Counted from the stretch's first letter, positions 43,376 through 53,405 are shown. The stretch: 64,000 nt of DNA from Vibrio campbellii CAIM 519 = NBRC 15631 = ATCC 25920 (GCF_002163755.1 NZ_CP015864.1:682001-746000), one strand, 5' to 3'. Program-made: numbers and translations. Notes: generated from the sequence alone by a model not told the origin.

Positions 43376-43870
43376 TTAGTTCGCTTTAGATGCGGCGTGC
43401 TGCGCTGCCATAAACGAAATGACTTCTTCGTTTAAGCAAGATTTGCTGATGTATTGGCGTTGTTTACCAAGATGAAGAATGAAGCCCAAATCGGTTTGTT
43501 CAAGCTGGTCGATTTCTTTCCAAGCGAGTCTGCGGTCAACTTTACCGCTTTTGTAGCGCACGCCATCCGCATTCACTTCAAATACCACTTTGCTGCCACG
43601 GCTTGAGCTGATGGTTTGACGCCAAAGCCACCAAGTCCTCTTGAAGTAAACGCTGCATGCTTCAATCACACTCAACACGATAAAGAACCAACCGACATAA
43701 CCGTTGGGTAGCAGTTCGAACTCTAATAAAACCACACCAAAAATGAGAAAGAGTAATCCTTTCAAATACGCCTGTGGGAACTTAGTTGGCTGGCTAGTTT
43801 GGTCATAGCACTCTGCAAAAAAAGGCTTGTCGAGTATGTATTCTGTGGTGAATTCGAAATCTTTAGACAT
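43376..43870 (-). CDS. YcxB-like membrane protein
   Basis: 164 residues. Two adjacent hydrophobic helices around residues 35-70, then a soluble C-terminal domain with RRLAWKEIDQLEQTDLGFIL as in YcxB-like proteins. Function unknown. Convergent with the iron operon. Confidence 0.6.
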   Translation of the reverse strand: MSKDFEFTTEYILDKPFFAECYDQTSQPTKFPQAYLKGLLFLIFGVVLLEFELLPNGYVGWFFIVLSVIEACSVYFKRTWWLWRQTISSSRGSKVVFEVNADGVRYKSGKVDRRLAWKEIDQLEQTDLGFILHLGKQRQYISKSCLNEEVISFMAAQHAASKAN

Positions 43871-44030
43871 GTATGGTTACTTTAAGGTTTCTGTGAATGA
43901 GTGTTCTTGGTTGCGCTCTTGCAACACTTGCATTGTAGCGCTTCTCAGGCGTTATCTTTAGCGATTTTGATTCTGTTTTGTAAGTCAATAATACCAAAAC
44001 GTGAGAAGAGCAGTACGTTTACCAAGATCA

Positions 44031-44062
44031 AACAAGGCGAACCATTTAGCTCGCCTTGTTGT
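44031..44062 (-). terminator. Terminator downstream of 44091 gene
   Basis: CAAGGCGA/TCGCCTTG stem (44033-44040, 44051-44058), reads as a terminator on the minus strand. Confidence 0.6.
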
Positions 44063-44090
44063 TATTTACCGATGTGACTTCTTGAGATTT

Positions 44091-44351
44091 TTACTTTAGA
44101 GGGTCGTTATCTGGCAACGCACTGTGTATCCATACTGCCAGTCGGTGTTTGATGCTTGCACCGTCTAGCTTGCTTTCAGGTAGTGGCGTGATCTGTTTGG
44201 CATCGACCAAGAATAGATAAATCGCTTTTACTCTTACAGGCTGTGGTGACTGAGGAAGGTCAAAACCTTGTAGTTTCGCCATCTTCCCACCAATCTCTAG
44301 TGCCTTCTTAACCAGTTTGTCTTCATTGTGAAGCTTGGAGCTTTTTGACAT
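44091..44351 (-). CDS. DUF5062 family protein
   Basis: 86 residues, mostly helical. KALEIGGKMAKLQGFDLP..KAIYLFLVDAKQITPLPE..IKHRLAVWIHSALP fits the DUF5062 pattern of small Vibrio/Shewanella proteins. No known function. ATG, no other genes in its transcript. Confidence 0.72.
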   Translation of the reverse strand: MSKSSKLHNEDKLVKKALEIGGKMAKLQGFDLPQSPQPVRVKAIYLFLVDAKQITPLPESKLDGASIKHRLAVWIHSALPDNDPLK

Positions 44352-44577
44352 TGATAAATCCTCTTCTTCGCTTCAATTAAGAATACATTAAGTGTCACGC
44401 ATGGCATGTTAGTAAGCTCGCATATTGGTAACTTTATGCGTTATTGCCAAGTCACCGGTTGAAAAACAAACTTAATTCTTCATCATTAACATGGAATACA
44501 TAATCACCAATATACCATTAAAAAATGGTGCACCTCCGTGCTTCCCCCGAGTGGGCACAAATTTGCTTAAGAATGTT

Positions 44578-45441
44578 TTATGCTGAACAAAGATCATGCT
44601 CGCCGTACACGAGCCATTTCGGCAAATATGCGGCTTCTGGAATCGTCCAGCCATACTTATCGTATGCCAATGCAGCAAGACCAGTCAGTTTCAGAGAAAC
44701 ATTTCCTTTTGGCGAATAACGAACATCTTCATTCATGTAGAACTGGTAATGTGCCTCTAACGCATCCCTCAGTGCTTCTTGATAATGTGCCTCATCGCCA
44801 TCGATAATGGCAACAAACACATTCAAAAATGGAATAAACAAAGAGTGTACATATGGCACTCTGGTTGACTCTAAATATTGCGGTGAGGATTTCTCCATTA
44901 CCGTTTGCAATAACTCAGGTAACGCTGATGAATTGCTAAATACACCGCTAACGAACTCGACTAGAGCAACATTAAACGGCGTCTTTATAGACACTAACGA
45001 CTCATCCATGATGGTCATCAGCTCTACGCAGCGCCAATCTCTCGCGGCCATCGCTAAACAGATTTCATCCAACCATGCATCCATTGTTCCTCCGGCAACA
45101 GCACGGTTACCTACTTCCGAAAAGTGTCGGTGCCCAACGGAGAATTCAACCACTTGGTCTGAATGATTGGCCAGTAAGTACACGTTATTCAGTAACTCGA
45201 GCGCCCTTTTTATATAAGCTAGCGAAGCCTGATGTTGTCCGAATTCGGAGGCCATAAAAAATGCATGAAGTGACTGCCAAGCATCGCCACTCATTCTTTT
45301 GAGAGGTTGCTGGTAAAAGGATTGTTCTTCATCAAGCATTTTTTCCCAAAAGCTGTAGAAGCGTTCGTCTTCTTTACGAAAAATGCGCAACTTTCTTTCT
45401 TCAGGTATATCTAAATAGTGATTCTTTATAGGTTTCATCAA
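44578..45441 (-). CDS. Imm49-like immunity-type protein
   Basis: 287 residues, predicted all-helical. The pattern YSFWEKMLDEEQ, HAFFMASEFGQHQASLAY and SLKLTGLAALAYDKYGW loosely resembles Imm49-family immunity proteins associated with polymorphic toxins. No toxin gene is adjacent, so if it is an immunity protein it is an orphan. The identification is tentative; the helical-repeat character is seen, the family is inferred. Confidence 0.45.
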   Translation of the reverse strand: MMKPIKNHYLDIPEERKLRIFRKEDERFYSFWEKMLDEEQSFYQQPLKRMSGDAWQSLHAFFMASEFGQHQASLAYIKRALELLNNVYLLANHSDQVVEFSVGHRHFSEVGNRAVAGGTMDAWLDEICLAMAARDWRCVELMTIMDESLVSIKTPFNVALVEFVSGVFSNSSALPELLQTVMEKSSPQYLESTRVPYVHSLFIPFLNVFVAIIDGDEAHYQEALRDALEAHYQFYMNEDVRYSPKGNVSLKLTGLAALAYDKYGWTIPEAAYLPKWLVYGEHDLCSA

Positions 45442-45657
45442 TTCCTAGCCCGTTATAAATCGTTATATTTTGGTACTGCAACAACGCAAAACTTCGAAGT
45501 TCAGGTAGAGAATGATGCCGACATCAATTGATAATATCAATGCTTAATCAATTAGTTATAGAGAGAATGCCAAACCCAACCCGACCGAAAATCACTCGCA
45601 TTATTGTGTTACATTGATGTCTTAATCGTTGATAAATCTTACTGTCAAGGAGAACAA

Positions 45658-46398
45658 ATGCAGATAAAAACCATTAGTAAAGGAATACTGGGCACTGCGT
45701 TAGCAGCGACGTTGGGCAACAGCCCTTTGGTACACGCAGAACAGCCGGTCTACGTGCAAGCATCTAAAGGCAGTTTTAATGACGCCGCTATCACTCAGTT
45801 ATTTACCCAGCATCCAGAACTCAAAGCGCCTGTAGATTTTGCAGGCACACCGACAAATACCTTTAAAATGGCAAACGAACGCGGCGGACTGGCCTTTAGC
45901 GCCGTAGAAAACTCAACCATTGATGGGCGTCTAGTACAGGCGACAGTGGAGGCCTTTCAGCAATACAAACCTGTCGATTTGAAAGGTTTTATCACAACAC
46001 CAATCGAAATGTGTGTGTTAATGAACACCGAAGATGTGAAAACTAAGCATCCAATCACATTAATTGCTTCTCACCCCGCTGCGTTAAAACAAATCAATTT
46101 ATGGAAAACAAAGCAAACCAAAGCCAAAGAGCTTGCTGTACCTGAAGGCACTGCTGCTGCGGCAAAACAGGTGTCTGAACGTCAACTCCCAGCGGGCAGC
46201 GTGGCGATTGGAGCGTGTGTACTTGAATCGACGTATACCAACTTAGCGGTCATAGAAAAAGGAGTACAAGACAATAAAGACAACAAGACATCATTTTTGC
46301 TGATGGACATTAGCAAGCGTGAGACGCCGATAACAGAAGCTCAAGCACGCAAAGCCCTGATTGCAGCAATCAAACAGGGAAAAGCGTTGGCTAAGTAA
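45658..46398 (+). CDS. Secreted prephenate dehydratase-like protein
   Basis: 246 residues from ATG 45658, which follows CAAGGAGAACAA; the ATG at 45604 has no such site. Signal peptide to about HAEQP. FKMANERGGLAFSAVENSTIDG, SHPAALKQINLW and ATAAAAK recall the catalytic domain of prephenate dehydratase, which normally acts in the cytosol to make phenylpyruvate. The resemblance to PDT with a signal peptide suggests a periplasmic enzyme (as in cyclohexadienyl/PDT-like secreted proteins). The ACT regulatory domain is absent. Confidence 0.72.
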   Translation: MQIKTISKGILGTALAATLGNSPLVHAEQPVYVQASKGSFNDAAITQLFTQHPELKAPVDFAGTPTNTFKMANERGGLAFSAVENSTIDGRLVQATVEAFQQYKPVDLKGFITTPIEMCVLMNTEDVKTKHPITLIASHPAALKQINLWKTKQTKAKELAVPEGTAAAAKQVSERQLPAGSVAIGACVLESTYTNLAVIEKGVQDNKDNKTSFLLMDISKRETPITEAQARKALIAAIKQGKALAK

Positions 46399-46476
46399 AT
46401 AAGAAAAGAACCCCGTAGTTAGCTTAGCGAAAAGCCTCCGTCTTGGCCTTTCGCTAATGAAATACGCAACAGCAAC

Positions 46477-47346
46477 TTACTCTGCTTCAGGTTGAATACT
46501 TTTGTTGGTCAGCTTTGCGATTAACCCACCTATCTTTCTTCGCATATCACGTCTCTCGACAATCATATCTAATGCGCCATGCTCCAGAAGGAACTCACTT
46601 TGTTGGAAACCATCCGGCAGTTTTTCTCGCACGGTTTGCTCGATTACGCGACGCCCTGCAAACCCAATTCTTGCCTCTGGTTCACCGATATTGATATCCC
46701 CCAGCATTGCGATGCTTGCCGATACGCCACCAAACGTTTGATCGGTCAACACCGAAATATAGGGCAAGCCCGCACGGGATAAGTGATCCAACGCCGCACT
46801 GGTTTTGGCCATTTGCATCAATGCCATCAAAGACTCTTGCATCCTTGCACCGCCACAGGCAGAAAAGCAGACTAAGCCGCGATTTTCTTCGATGGCAATA
46901 TCGACGGCCTCAACAAACTTTGCACCTACTACCGAGCCCATTGAGCCAGCCATAAAAGAAAACTCAAATGCGCAAGCAACGATGGGTAACCCTAATAGCT
47001 CGCCTTTCATCGCAACCAGTGCATCTTTCTCTCCAGTGCTTTTTTGAGCAAGGGCGATACGCTCTTTATAGCGTTTCTTGTCTTTAAAATTGAGCACGTC
47101 TTTCGGCTCATACTCGCAGGCAATCTCGCTTTGCTTCTCTTTATCCAAGAAGCTGTCCAATCGATGGCGCGCAGTCATCCGCATGTGATGGTTGCATTTA
47201 GGGCACACTTCCAAGTTTTCTTTTAGCGCTATTCGATACAACACTTGTTCACAAGACGGGCACTTAGTCCAAACGCCTTCAGGGATCGATGTTTTACGCG
47301 TGTTAATGATGTTGTTTTTATCTAATAACTTTTCTAACCAACTCAT
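46477..47346 (-). CDS. accD: Acetyl-CoA carboxylase carboxyltransferase subunit beta
   Basis: 289 residues. Zinc ribbon CPSCEQVLY (Cys 29, 32) and CPKCNHH (Cys 48, 51), then the crotonase-fold carboxyltransferase core (GSMGSVVGAKFV, GARMQESLMALMQMAK, TDQTFGGVSASIAMLGD). It transfers carboxyl from biotin to acetyl-CoA with AccA. In vibrios accD normally sits with folC/truA; here it is alone beside a divergent LysR gene, suggesting a second copy with a special role. The C-terminus (LTNKSIQPEAE) looks complete. Confidence 0.93.
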   Translation of the reverse strand: MSWLEKLLDKNNIINTRKTSIPEGVWTKCPSCEQVLYRIALKENLEVCPKCNHHMRMTARHRLDSFLDKEKQSEIACEYEPKDVLNFKDKKRYKERIALAQKSTGEKDALVAMKGELLGLPIVACAFEFSFMAGSMGSVVGAKFVEAVDIAIEENRGLVCFSACGGARMQESLMALMQMAKTSAALDHLSRAGLPYISVLTDQTFGGVSASIAMLGDINIGEPEARIGFAGRRVIEQTVREKLPDGFQQSEFLLEHGALDMIVERRDMRRKIGGLIAKLTNKSIQPEAE

Positions 47347-47454
47347 AAGAAACCTTTATACAGAAACGACGTTGGTGAGCATTGTATAAACCTGATTTAG
47401 GTAATAAAGTGGGTTTTACTGGCTTTATAATCCAACAAAATGGGATTAACTGAG

Positions 47455-48348
47455 ATGCTTGATAAGATAGACCCGCAATGGCTTAAGAGTTTCCACTGTG
47501 TTTACGAGAACAACAGCTTTAAACGAGCCGCGGAGTTCTTGTGTTTACCGACATCTAATATCAGCCGTCACATTGCTCTACTCGAAGAGCAACTTGATGT
47601 GCGATTATTTGATAGAACCACAAGACGTATTTGCGCTACCGAAGCCGGAGAGCAACTCTACCTTCGCACCCAACCATTGTTCGACAAACTCAATGACGCG
47701 CTTGAAGAGGTCACTCAGCACTCGCACGAAGTCATGGGACAACTCAATATTCTGATGCCTGATTCACCAGAACTGGCTAAAGCTGTTGTCTCGTTTTGTA
47801 CTCAACATCCTTCGATTACATTAAATTGCGAGACGAACCTGAGCCCGAAAGAGGACTTGCTGGACGGGTTTGACGTTATCTTAAGTTTTCATCGAGGGAA
47901 GTTAGAAGACAGCAATTGGATTGCCAAAGAAATTAAGCGCTGGCCAAGTGTTGTTGTGGCATCACCTAAACTGCTACAAAACTGCCAAAAGCCGTTTCAG
48001 ATTACCGATTTAAAACACGTCCCTTGCATCAGCAGCTTTACCGCCTTGAAAGGTACACCGTGGGTTTTCAAAACAGCAGATGGCTCCTTGATAACTCAAA
48101 GAGTGGCATCGTCATTTAAGGTCAACAGCGGACAGTTCGCTAAAACGGGGGCGCTGGCTGGACTTGGGTTCGCAATACTGCCCGCTGGCTTTTGCCATCA
48201 AGAAATCGATTCTGGTGAGCTAGAAGTGATCGAGCTGGAATACGGGCCAGAAGATTTGGTGCTATATGCCTTCTACGCGTCGCGAAAACATTTAGCGAAG
48301 AAGGTACTCGTATTTATCGAACACCTTAGAAAGCAAGCAAATGAATAG
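47455..48348 (+). CDS. LysR family transcriptional regulator
   Basis: 297 residues from ATG 47455 (MLDKID), or 302 if the ATG at 47440 is used; neither has a strong ribosome site. HTH NNSFKRAAEFLCLPTSNISR at residues ~20-40, then the linker and an effector-binding domain. Divergent from accD with a 94-bp gap, so accD is a likely target. Confidence 0.88.
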   Translation: MLDKIDPQWLKSFHCVYENNSFKRAAEFLCLPTSNISRHIALLEEQLDVRLFDRTTRRICATEAGEQLYLRTQPLFDKLNDALEEVTQHSHEVMGQLNILMPDSPELAKAVVSFCTQHPSITLNCETNLSPKEDLLDGFDVILSFHRGKLEDSNWIAKEIKRWPSVVVASPKLLQNCQKPFQITDLKHVPCISSFTALKGTPWVFKTADGSLITQRVASSFKVNSGQFAKTGALAGLGFAILPAGFCHQEIDSGELEVIELEYGPEDLVLYAFYASRKHLAKKVLVFIEHLRKQANE

Positions 48349-48426
48349 CAAGGGTTGATACAATACCAACCTTGTCATTTAAAAATATCGAATAATAAAG
48401 ATAAGAAAAATAAACGCATCCCAAAT

Positions 48427-48455
48427 ATATTAAACAGCCGACACAGTGTGCCGGC
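48427..48455. terminator. Bidirectional terminator
   Basis: AGCCGACACAG.. GTGTGCCGGCT stem between the convergent LysR and OmpV-like genes. Confidence 0.5.
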
Positions 48456-48484
48456 TTAGGCTTCTATTTGACAGAAAAGGTTAT

Positions 48485-49234
48485 TTAGAAAAAGGTGTAA
48501 TTGAGCGACAAATATGCGGTCATGCTGTCTGTTTCTGAAAGAATTGGGCTTTTTTTCAAATCATCTTCAAGGCTCACGTAACGAACGCTACCTGAAATAC
48601 TGATTTTTTTGGTTAAGAACATATAGCCATTCAAGCCAATGAAGTAATCACCCTCATAGTCCATGGAATATTCATCAAATCGAGTACGACTCGCCTCTTC
48701 GCGAGATACGCCGTAAAGATGATTATTTAGATCCGCGCTGTTTATTTGATAACCGATTGAAGGCGTGATACCAAACGCACCCATTCTTATCGGATAGGCC
48801 GCTTTGATCTCTCCGTAATGACCATTATGAACTCCACTGATATCGGTTGCGATCGTGCTTTCTAGAAACGCGGTGGTTCCGGGAAAGTTGAATCTCACCC
48901 CTGCTCCCCCCATGAAGGATGTCTTACGCTTGTCTAGCTTCTGCATGTCTGCATCACTCGAATCCGAAGGTCGCATAATCCTAGGATCGAAGCCCACTTT
49001 CGCAAAGTATTCAATCGGTGCGCCTCGACCATTAAAGCTGTAACTTGCTGTTGTACCCTCAACGCTCACGTGCTTATCTCGATAAACAATCGAAGGTAAA
49101 GGTGTAAACTGCGTATCCATTCCAATATATGGAGAAGGAGAATAAAGCGCACCAATACCAAGAGACAAAGAGCTGTCGGCGTTAGAATAAGCGCTAAATA
49201 ATAATGTCGGTACAAGTAATAAGGTTTTATTCAT
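48485..49234 (-). CDS. MipA/OmpV family outer-membrane protein
   Basis: 249 residues from ATG 49234 (MNKTLLLVPTLLFSAYSNA signal peptide). SLSLGIGALYSPSPYIGMDTQ, PLPSIVYRD and the barrel ending SLNYTFF with terminal Phe identify the MipA/OmpV family. A beta-barrel of the outer membrane; MipA scaffolds murein enzymes in E. coli and OmpV acts as an adhesin-like protein in other enterics. Monocistronic. Confidence 0.88.
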   Translation of the reverse strand: MNKTLLLVPTLLFSAYSNADSSLSLGIGALYSPSPYIGMDTQFTPLPSIVYRDKHVSVEGTTASYSFNGRGAPIEYFAKVGFDPRIMRPSDSSDADMQKLDKRKTSFMGGAGVRFNFPGTTAFLESTIATDISGVHNGHYGEIKAAYPIRMGAFGITPSIGYQINSADLNNHLYGVSREEASRTRFDEYSMDYEGDYFIGLNGYMFLTKKISISGSVRYVSLEDDLKKSPILSETDSMTAYLSLNYTFF

Positions 49235-49494
49235 GTTGAGCTCCAATTTTTAATTGGCCGAGATTCTACGAATAATTAAAACCAACTCAACAAACTTTAT
49301 ATAATTTTATCTAAATTGTTGATTAGTTTTATAAATGCATTTTAGATTGAAAAATGACGTTATTTATCAGAGCCCTCCCTATAAAATTCAGAAATAAATC
49401 ATAGAAACAGATCCAACAAAACTTGAATAAATACACCAGAGATGAGCGAAATCTCATGCTTGAGTACGGTTATGTACCTATGCTTTTAAAAATA

Positions 49495-49533
49495 AAAAAG
49501 TCCGACATGGTCGTTGCCATATCGGACTTTTTT
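49495..49533. terminator. Terminator before DUF819 gene end
   Basis: AGTCCGACATGG..CCATATCGGACTTTTTT, nearly symmetric, between 49234's upstream region and 49631. Confidence 0.65.
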
Positions 49534-49630
49534 CCAATGCACTTTGGCTCCTAATGTACTTTTGTAACTAATGTACCTTTCGTTCCCAAAATACCTTTGT
49601 TCTCAATGCGCTGCGAAAAGCGCTACAGGA

Positions 49631-50857
49631 TTATTGCCCTGCCGCCAACTGCATTAATAGGCCGCTAATGTAAGCACCGTATGTGCCAAGTGCATAACCT
49701 AGCACGGCCATTAGAATACCCACAGGCGCAAGTGCTGGGTGGAATGCCGCCGCAACAACCGGAGCAGATGCCGCACCGCCAACGTTCGCTTGGCTACCTA
49801 CAGCCATAAAGAACAACGGCGCACGAATGAGTTTCGCAACAGCAATCATCAGTACAGCATGGATGGTTAGCCATACGATGCCGATAAAGAAGTAACCTGG
49901 GTTATCGAAGATTGCTGTCACGTCCATTTGCATACCAATGGTCGCAACAAGGATGTAGATAAAGGTTGAACCAATTTTAGATGCACCGCCATGCTCGAGG
50001 CTGCGTGTTGATTTAAAACTAGAAGCAATCAGCGCAAACGTCGTTACCAATACGATCAACCAGAAGAAACCTGACGTTAGGCTGTATTTCGACAGTTCTG
50101 GGGCATTGGTTGAAATCCACGGCGCAATCATATCGCTGAAGTAATGGGCAAGACCCGTTAAACCAAACGCAATCGCGGCAATTTTAACCAAATCTGTTGT
50201 TGTTGTTGGACGATCGTTTTCTTTTTGATACTTAGAAACGGTTTCTTTCAGTTCTTCAATAGATGATGTGTCGGCTTTTAGCCATGCGTCGACTTTATTT
50301 TGACGACCAACCATGATTAGCAAGATTGCCATCCAAACGTTGGCACAGATAACGTCCACAGTGATCATCGCAGAGAATAGCTGGTCGTCCACTTCGAATA
50401 CTTCTTTCATCGCCGCCTGGTTAGCACCGCCGCCAATCCAAGAACCTGCGACTGTGGTTAGACCGCGCCATACATCACCAGACACAAGATCCGGAGATAT
50501 TTGGTCGATAATAAGAATCGCCAGTGGACCACCGATGATGATACCCGCCGTGCCCGTTAAGAACATGACAACGGCTTTTGGGCCAAGGCCAATGATTTTG
50601 CGAAGGTCAGCAGAAATGATCAAAAGCACCAGTGCACTTGGCAACAAGTAACGGCTTGCTACGAAGTACAGCTTAGAATTTGACGCATCAATAATACCGA
50701 AACTATTTAGTAGTGACGGAACAAAATAGCAAAGTAAAAGACCAGGAATGATCGAATAGAATTTTTTTAGTGCGCTGTTTTGGCTGCTTTCCGTAATGAA
50801 GATACCGCCAAGTATCACCGCTAACATGCCCATGATGACTGCATCATTAGAAATCAT
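49631..50857 (-). CDS. DUF819 family membrane protein
   Basis: 408 residues from ATG 50857 (MISNDAVIMGML), which follows AGGAAGAACTATA; the upstream extension lacks a ribosome site. About ten to twelve membrane helices with the conserved GSWIGGGANQAAMKEVF and VGSQANVGGAASAPVVAAAFHP segments of DUF819 (YjcL). These Gly-rich segments are repeated once per half, as in inverted-repeat transporters. Function unknown. Confidence 0.85.
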   Translation of the reverse strand: MISNDAVIMGMLAVILGGIFITESSQNSALKKFYSIIPGLLLCYFVPSLLNSFGIIDASNSKLYFVASRYLLPSALVLLIISADLRKIIGLGPKAVVMFLTGTAGIIIGGPLAILIIDQISPDLVSGDVWRGLTTVAGSWIGGGANQAAMKEVFEVDDQLFSAMITVDVICANVWMAILLIMVGRQNKVDAWLKADTSSIEELKETVSKYQKENDRPTTTTDLVKIAAIAFGLTGLAHYFSDMIAPWISTNAPELSKYSLTSGFFWLIVLVTTFALIASSFKSTRSLEHGGASKIGSTFIYILVATIGMQMDVTAIFDNPGYFFIGIVWLTIHAVLMIAVAKLIRAPLFFMAVGSQANVGGAASAPVVAAAFHPALAPVGILMAVLGYALGTYGAYISGLLMQLAAGQ

Positions 50858-51308
50858 TATAGTTCTTCCTTTAATTTGAGCGTGAATCTCTAATTTTTGA
50901 GAGGGTGAACCATACAGACAAGGCGCCAATGTTACAACATGTAACAGTAGAAACAATTTGAAATACCCTTACCACATCACAACAATCGCTCTCGCCCCCT
51001 TATTTATAAGGCGATTAAGTTATTTTTATTTTACACAAAAAAAATTGCCTCATAACTTTCCATATATGCCTCATGATTAATAGGTAAGCATTAACATTTT
51101 TAAACATAACCACCCCAATAGATATGGATAAGTTTTTGTATGGCAAAAGACTAATAACTTTCAGCCAAAGCGGCTCATAACTGAGACGAAAATCTGATCA
51201 ATGAGCGCCTTCTAACTATCAGTAATATAGCTATTAAAAGGTTAAGAGCATGAACCAAAATCCACGCCAATGCGTAACAAAGAAAGGTCTTAACTAGAGG
51301 ATTTATGG
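50858..51308. other. Intergenic region upstream of DUF6435 gene
   Basis: About 450 bp AT-rich sequence. A 15-codon open frame from ATG 51251 is too short to support. No known regulatory element recognised. Confidence 0.4.
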
Positions 51309-51485
51309 ATGTTTTCTTTTTTCAAAAACAATTCGGTTAAAAAGCTCAAAAAGCGTCACTCAATGCTATGTGAGCAAGCCATGCAGGCACAGCGTCGCGG
51401 TGATATTAAAACTTACTCGTTATTAACCGCAGAAGCAGAAGAAGTATTTGAGCAAATCAAAACACTGAACACGCCACAGAACTAA
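51309..51485 (+). CDS. DUF6435 small protein
   Basis: 58 residues, MFSFFKNNSVKKLKKRHSML.. then an amphipathic helix QRRGDIKTYSLLTAEAEEVF. The pattern (FSFFK...KKL...A..AQRRGDI.TYS.LTAEAE) matches small conserved gammaproteobacterial proteins of DUF6435. ATG follows AGAGGATTTATGG. A structured GC-rich stretch (51527-51561 with GCAGGC/GCCTGC) separates it from the ABC exporter. Confidence 0.7.
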   Translation: MFSFFKNNSVKKLKKRHSMLCEQAMQAQRRGDIKTYSLLTAEAEEVFEQIKTLNTPQN

Positions 51486-51639
51486 TGCCTTGCTAAACAG
51501 TTGAAATAACAAAGCCCAGCGAGCACGCAGGCCATGGGGTTTCTCGCCATCGTGAGCCTGCCTATTGCTATAGACCTCTGGTCTCTCTCTTAAAAGTCGC
51601 TTACTATGCCTGTTACCTATAACGCTTTGTGAGCCACTC

Positions 51640-53400
51640 ATGAGCAGAAAAAATAATAAAAATCTCAGCATTCTTCTAAAACTCAACACCTTCATTTCGC
51701 CTCATAAATGGCGAGTTGCCGCAGCTTTGGTTGCCCTCTTCGCAACAGCAAGTCTAACGCTGTCCGTGGGTTACGGCGTTCGTATGTTGATAGATCAAGG
51801 CTTCGCCCAACAATCACAACAAGAACTCACTAACGCGATACAGTTCATCATCGGCGTGACACTGTGTATTGCTGCGGGCACGTTTTTCCGTTTCTATCTG
51901 GTTTCCTCGGTCGGCGAGCGCGTGAGTGCGGATATTCGTCTTGCGGTGTTTAACCATGTAATGACACTGCACCCTAGTTACTTTGAGACTAATAGCAGCG
52001 GCGACATTATGTCTCGGCTCACCACAGACACAACGCTGTTGCAAAGCATTATCGGGTCCTCATTTTCGATGGCCATGCGCAGCGCAATCATGTGTGTTGG
52101 TGCCATCATCATGCTGTTTGCGACTAACTTTAAACTCACTTTGATTGTGCTGGCCTCCGTGCCGTTTGTTTTGGTTCCTATTTTGGTTTTCGGGAGACGA
52201 GTACGCGCCCTATCTCGGAAAAGCCAAGACACGATGGCAGATGTAGGCAGCTACGCAGGTGAAGCGATTGAGCATATCAAAACCGTGCAGAGCTTTAGCT
52301 CAGAGCAACATGAGCGCGCGGCATTTGCAGTAGAAGTGGAAAAAGCTTATGAAGTTGGCAGACAACGAGTCAAACAACGCGCGATTCTAATTTCCGGCGT
52401 TATCGTGATCGTATTCAGTGCTATTGCCGGGATGCTTTGGGTCGGCGGCAGTGACGTTATTCACGGTAAGATGTCGGGCGGCGATCTAGCAGCATTTGTG
52501 TTCTATGCCATTATGGTTGCCTCCTCTACAGCGACGATTTCAGAAGTCATGGGCGAGCTGCAAAGGGCTGCAGGTGCTACAGAGAGGTTGATTGAGATTC
52601 TGCAAGTGGAAAGTGACATCACGGCACCAACTAACCACATATCGATCACTGATTCTATGCCTGCGGAAGTAACGTTTGATTCAGTGAGCTTCAACTACCC
52701 TTCCCGCCCAGACCAACCCGCAGTGAAAGGATTAAACCTAACGGCTGAACGAGGTAAAGTGTTGGCTCTGGTTGGCCCATCAGGTGCCGGTAAAACGACT
52801 CTGTTCGAATTACTGCAGCGCTTTTATGACCCGCAACAAGGGCGAGTCTTATTCGGTGGTGAAGACATTCGTCAGTTCGATCCAAACGATCTTCGTGGTC
52901 AAATGGCATTGGTGCCGCAACAACCGGCTTTGTTTAGTCACGATGTTTTCCATAATATCCGCTACGGTAATCCGGATGCTACTGACGAGCAGGTCATTGA
53001 AGCAGCGAAGAAAGCACATGCTCATGAGTTTATCGAAAAACTACCAGATGGTTACCACAGCTTTTTGGGCGAGCGTGGCGTGAGATTGTCTGGCGGACAA
53101 AAACAGCGCATCGCCATTGCTCGTGCCATTTTGAAAGACCCTAAAATCCTATTGCTTGATGAAGCCACCAGCGCACTAGACAGTGAAAGTGAACATCATG
53201 TTCAGCGGGCACTTGAGGCTCTGATGAAAGACAGAACGACGCTAATCATTGCCCACCGACTGTCGACTATCCAACATGCGGATAAGATAGCCGTGTTAGA
53301 TGGTGGAGAGTTGATTGATATCGGTAACCACCAATCGTTGATGCAAAGCTGTGAGTTGTACCAGCGTTTAGTGGCGTTACAGTTTAAGCACTTAGAGTAA
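51640..53400 (+). CDS. ABC transporter, fused permease-ATPase (MsbA/BmrA-like half-transporter)
   Basis: 586 residues. Six helices in the first ~320 residues, then the ATPase domain: Walker A GPSGAGKTT near residue 380, signature LSGGQKQRIAIARAI, Walker B ILLLDEATSALDSE, and IAHRLST. Functions as a homodimer exporting a lipid or hydrophobic compound. ATG with weak AGCCACTC before it. A GCCCGCT/AGCGGGC terminator follows at 53406. Confidence 0.93.
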   Translation: MSRKNNKNLSILLKLNTFISPHKWRVAAALVALFATASLTLSVGYGVRMLIDQGFAQQSQQELTNAIQFIIGVTLCIAAGTFFRFYLVSSVGERVSADIRLAVFNHVMTLHPSYFETNSSGDIMSRLTTDTTLLQSIIGSSFSMAMRSAIMCVGAIIMLFATNFKLTLIVLASVPFVLVPILVFGRRVRALSRKSQDTMADVGSYAGEAIEHIKTVQSFSSEQHERAAFAVEVEKAYEVGRQRVKQRAILISGVIVIVFSAIAGMLWVGGSDVIHGKMSGGDLAAFVFYAIMVASSTATISEVMGELQRAAGATERLIEILQVESDITAPTNHISITDSMPAEVTFDSVSFNYPSRPDQPAVKGLNLTAERGKVLALVGPSGAGKTTLFELLQRFYDPQQGRVLFGGEDIRQFDPNDLRGQMALVPQQPALFSHDVFHNIRYGNPDATDEQVIEAAKKAHAHEFIEKLPDGYHSFLGERGVRLSGGQKQRIAIARAILKDPKILLLDEATSALDSESEHHVQRALEALMKDRTTLIIAHRLSTIQHADKIAVLDGGELIDIGNHQSLMQSCELYQRLVALQFKHLE

Positions 53401-53405
53401 CCATA

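Noticed and set aside
4605..44062. GGCGAACC hairpins at several places (4621, 17831, 43334, 44033) as a mobile repeat family
   Set aside because: They are typical intrinsic terminators of this organism; only the 4605/17813 pair shares additional flanking sequence, so only that pair is reported as a repeat.
51251..51298. Fifteen-codon open frame upstream of the DUF6435 gene
   Set aside because: No clear ribosome site or conservation evidence; too short to support.
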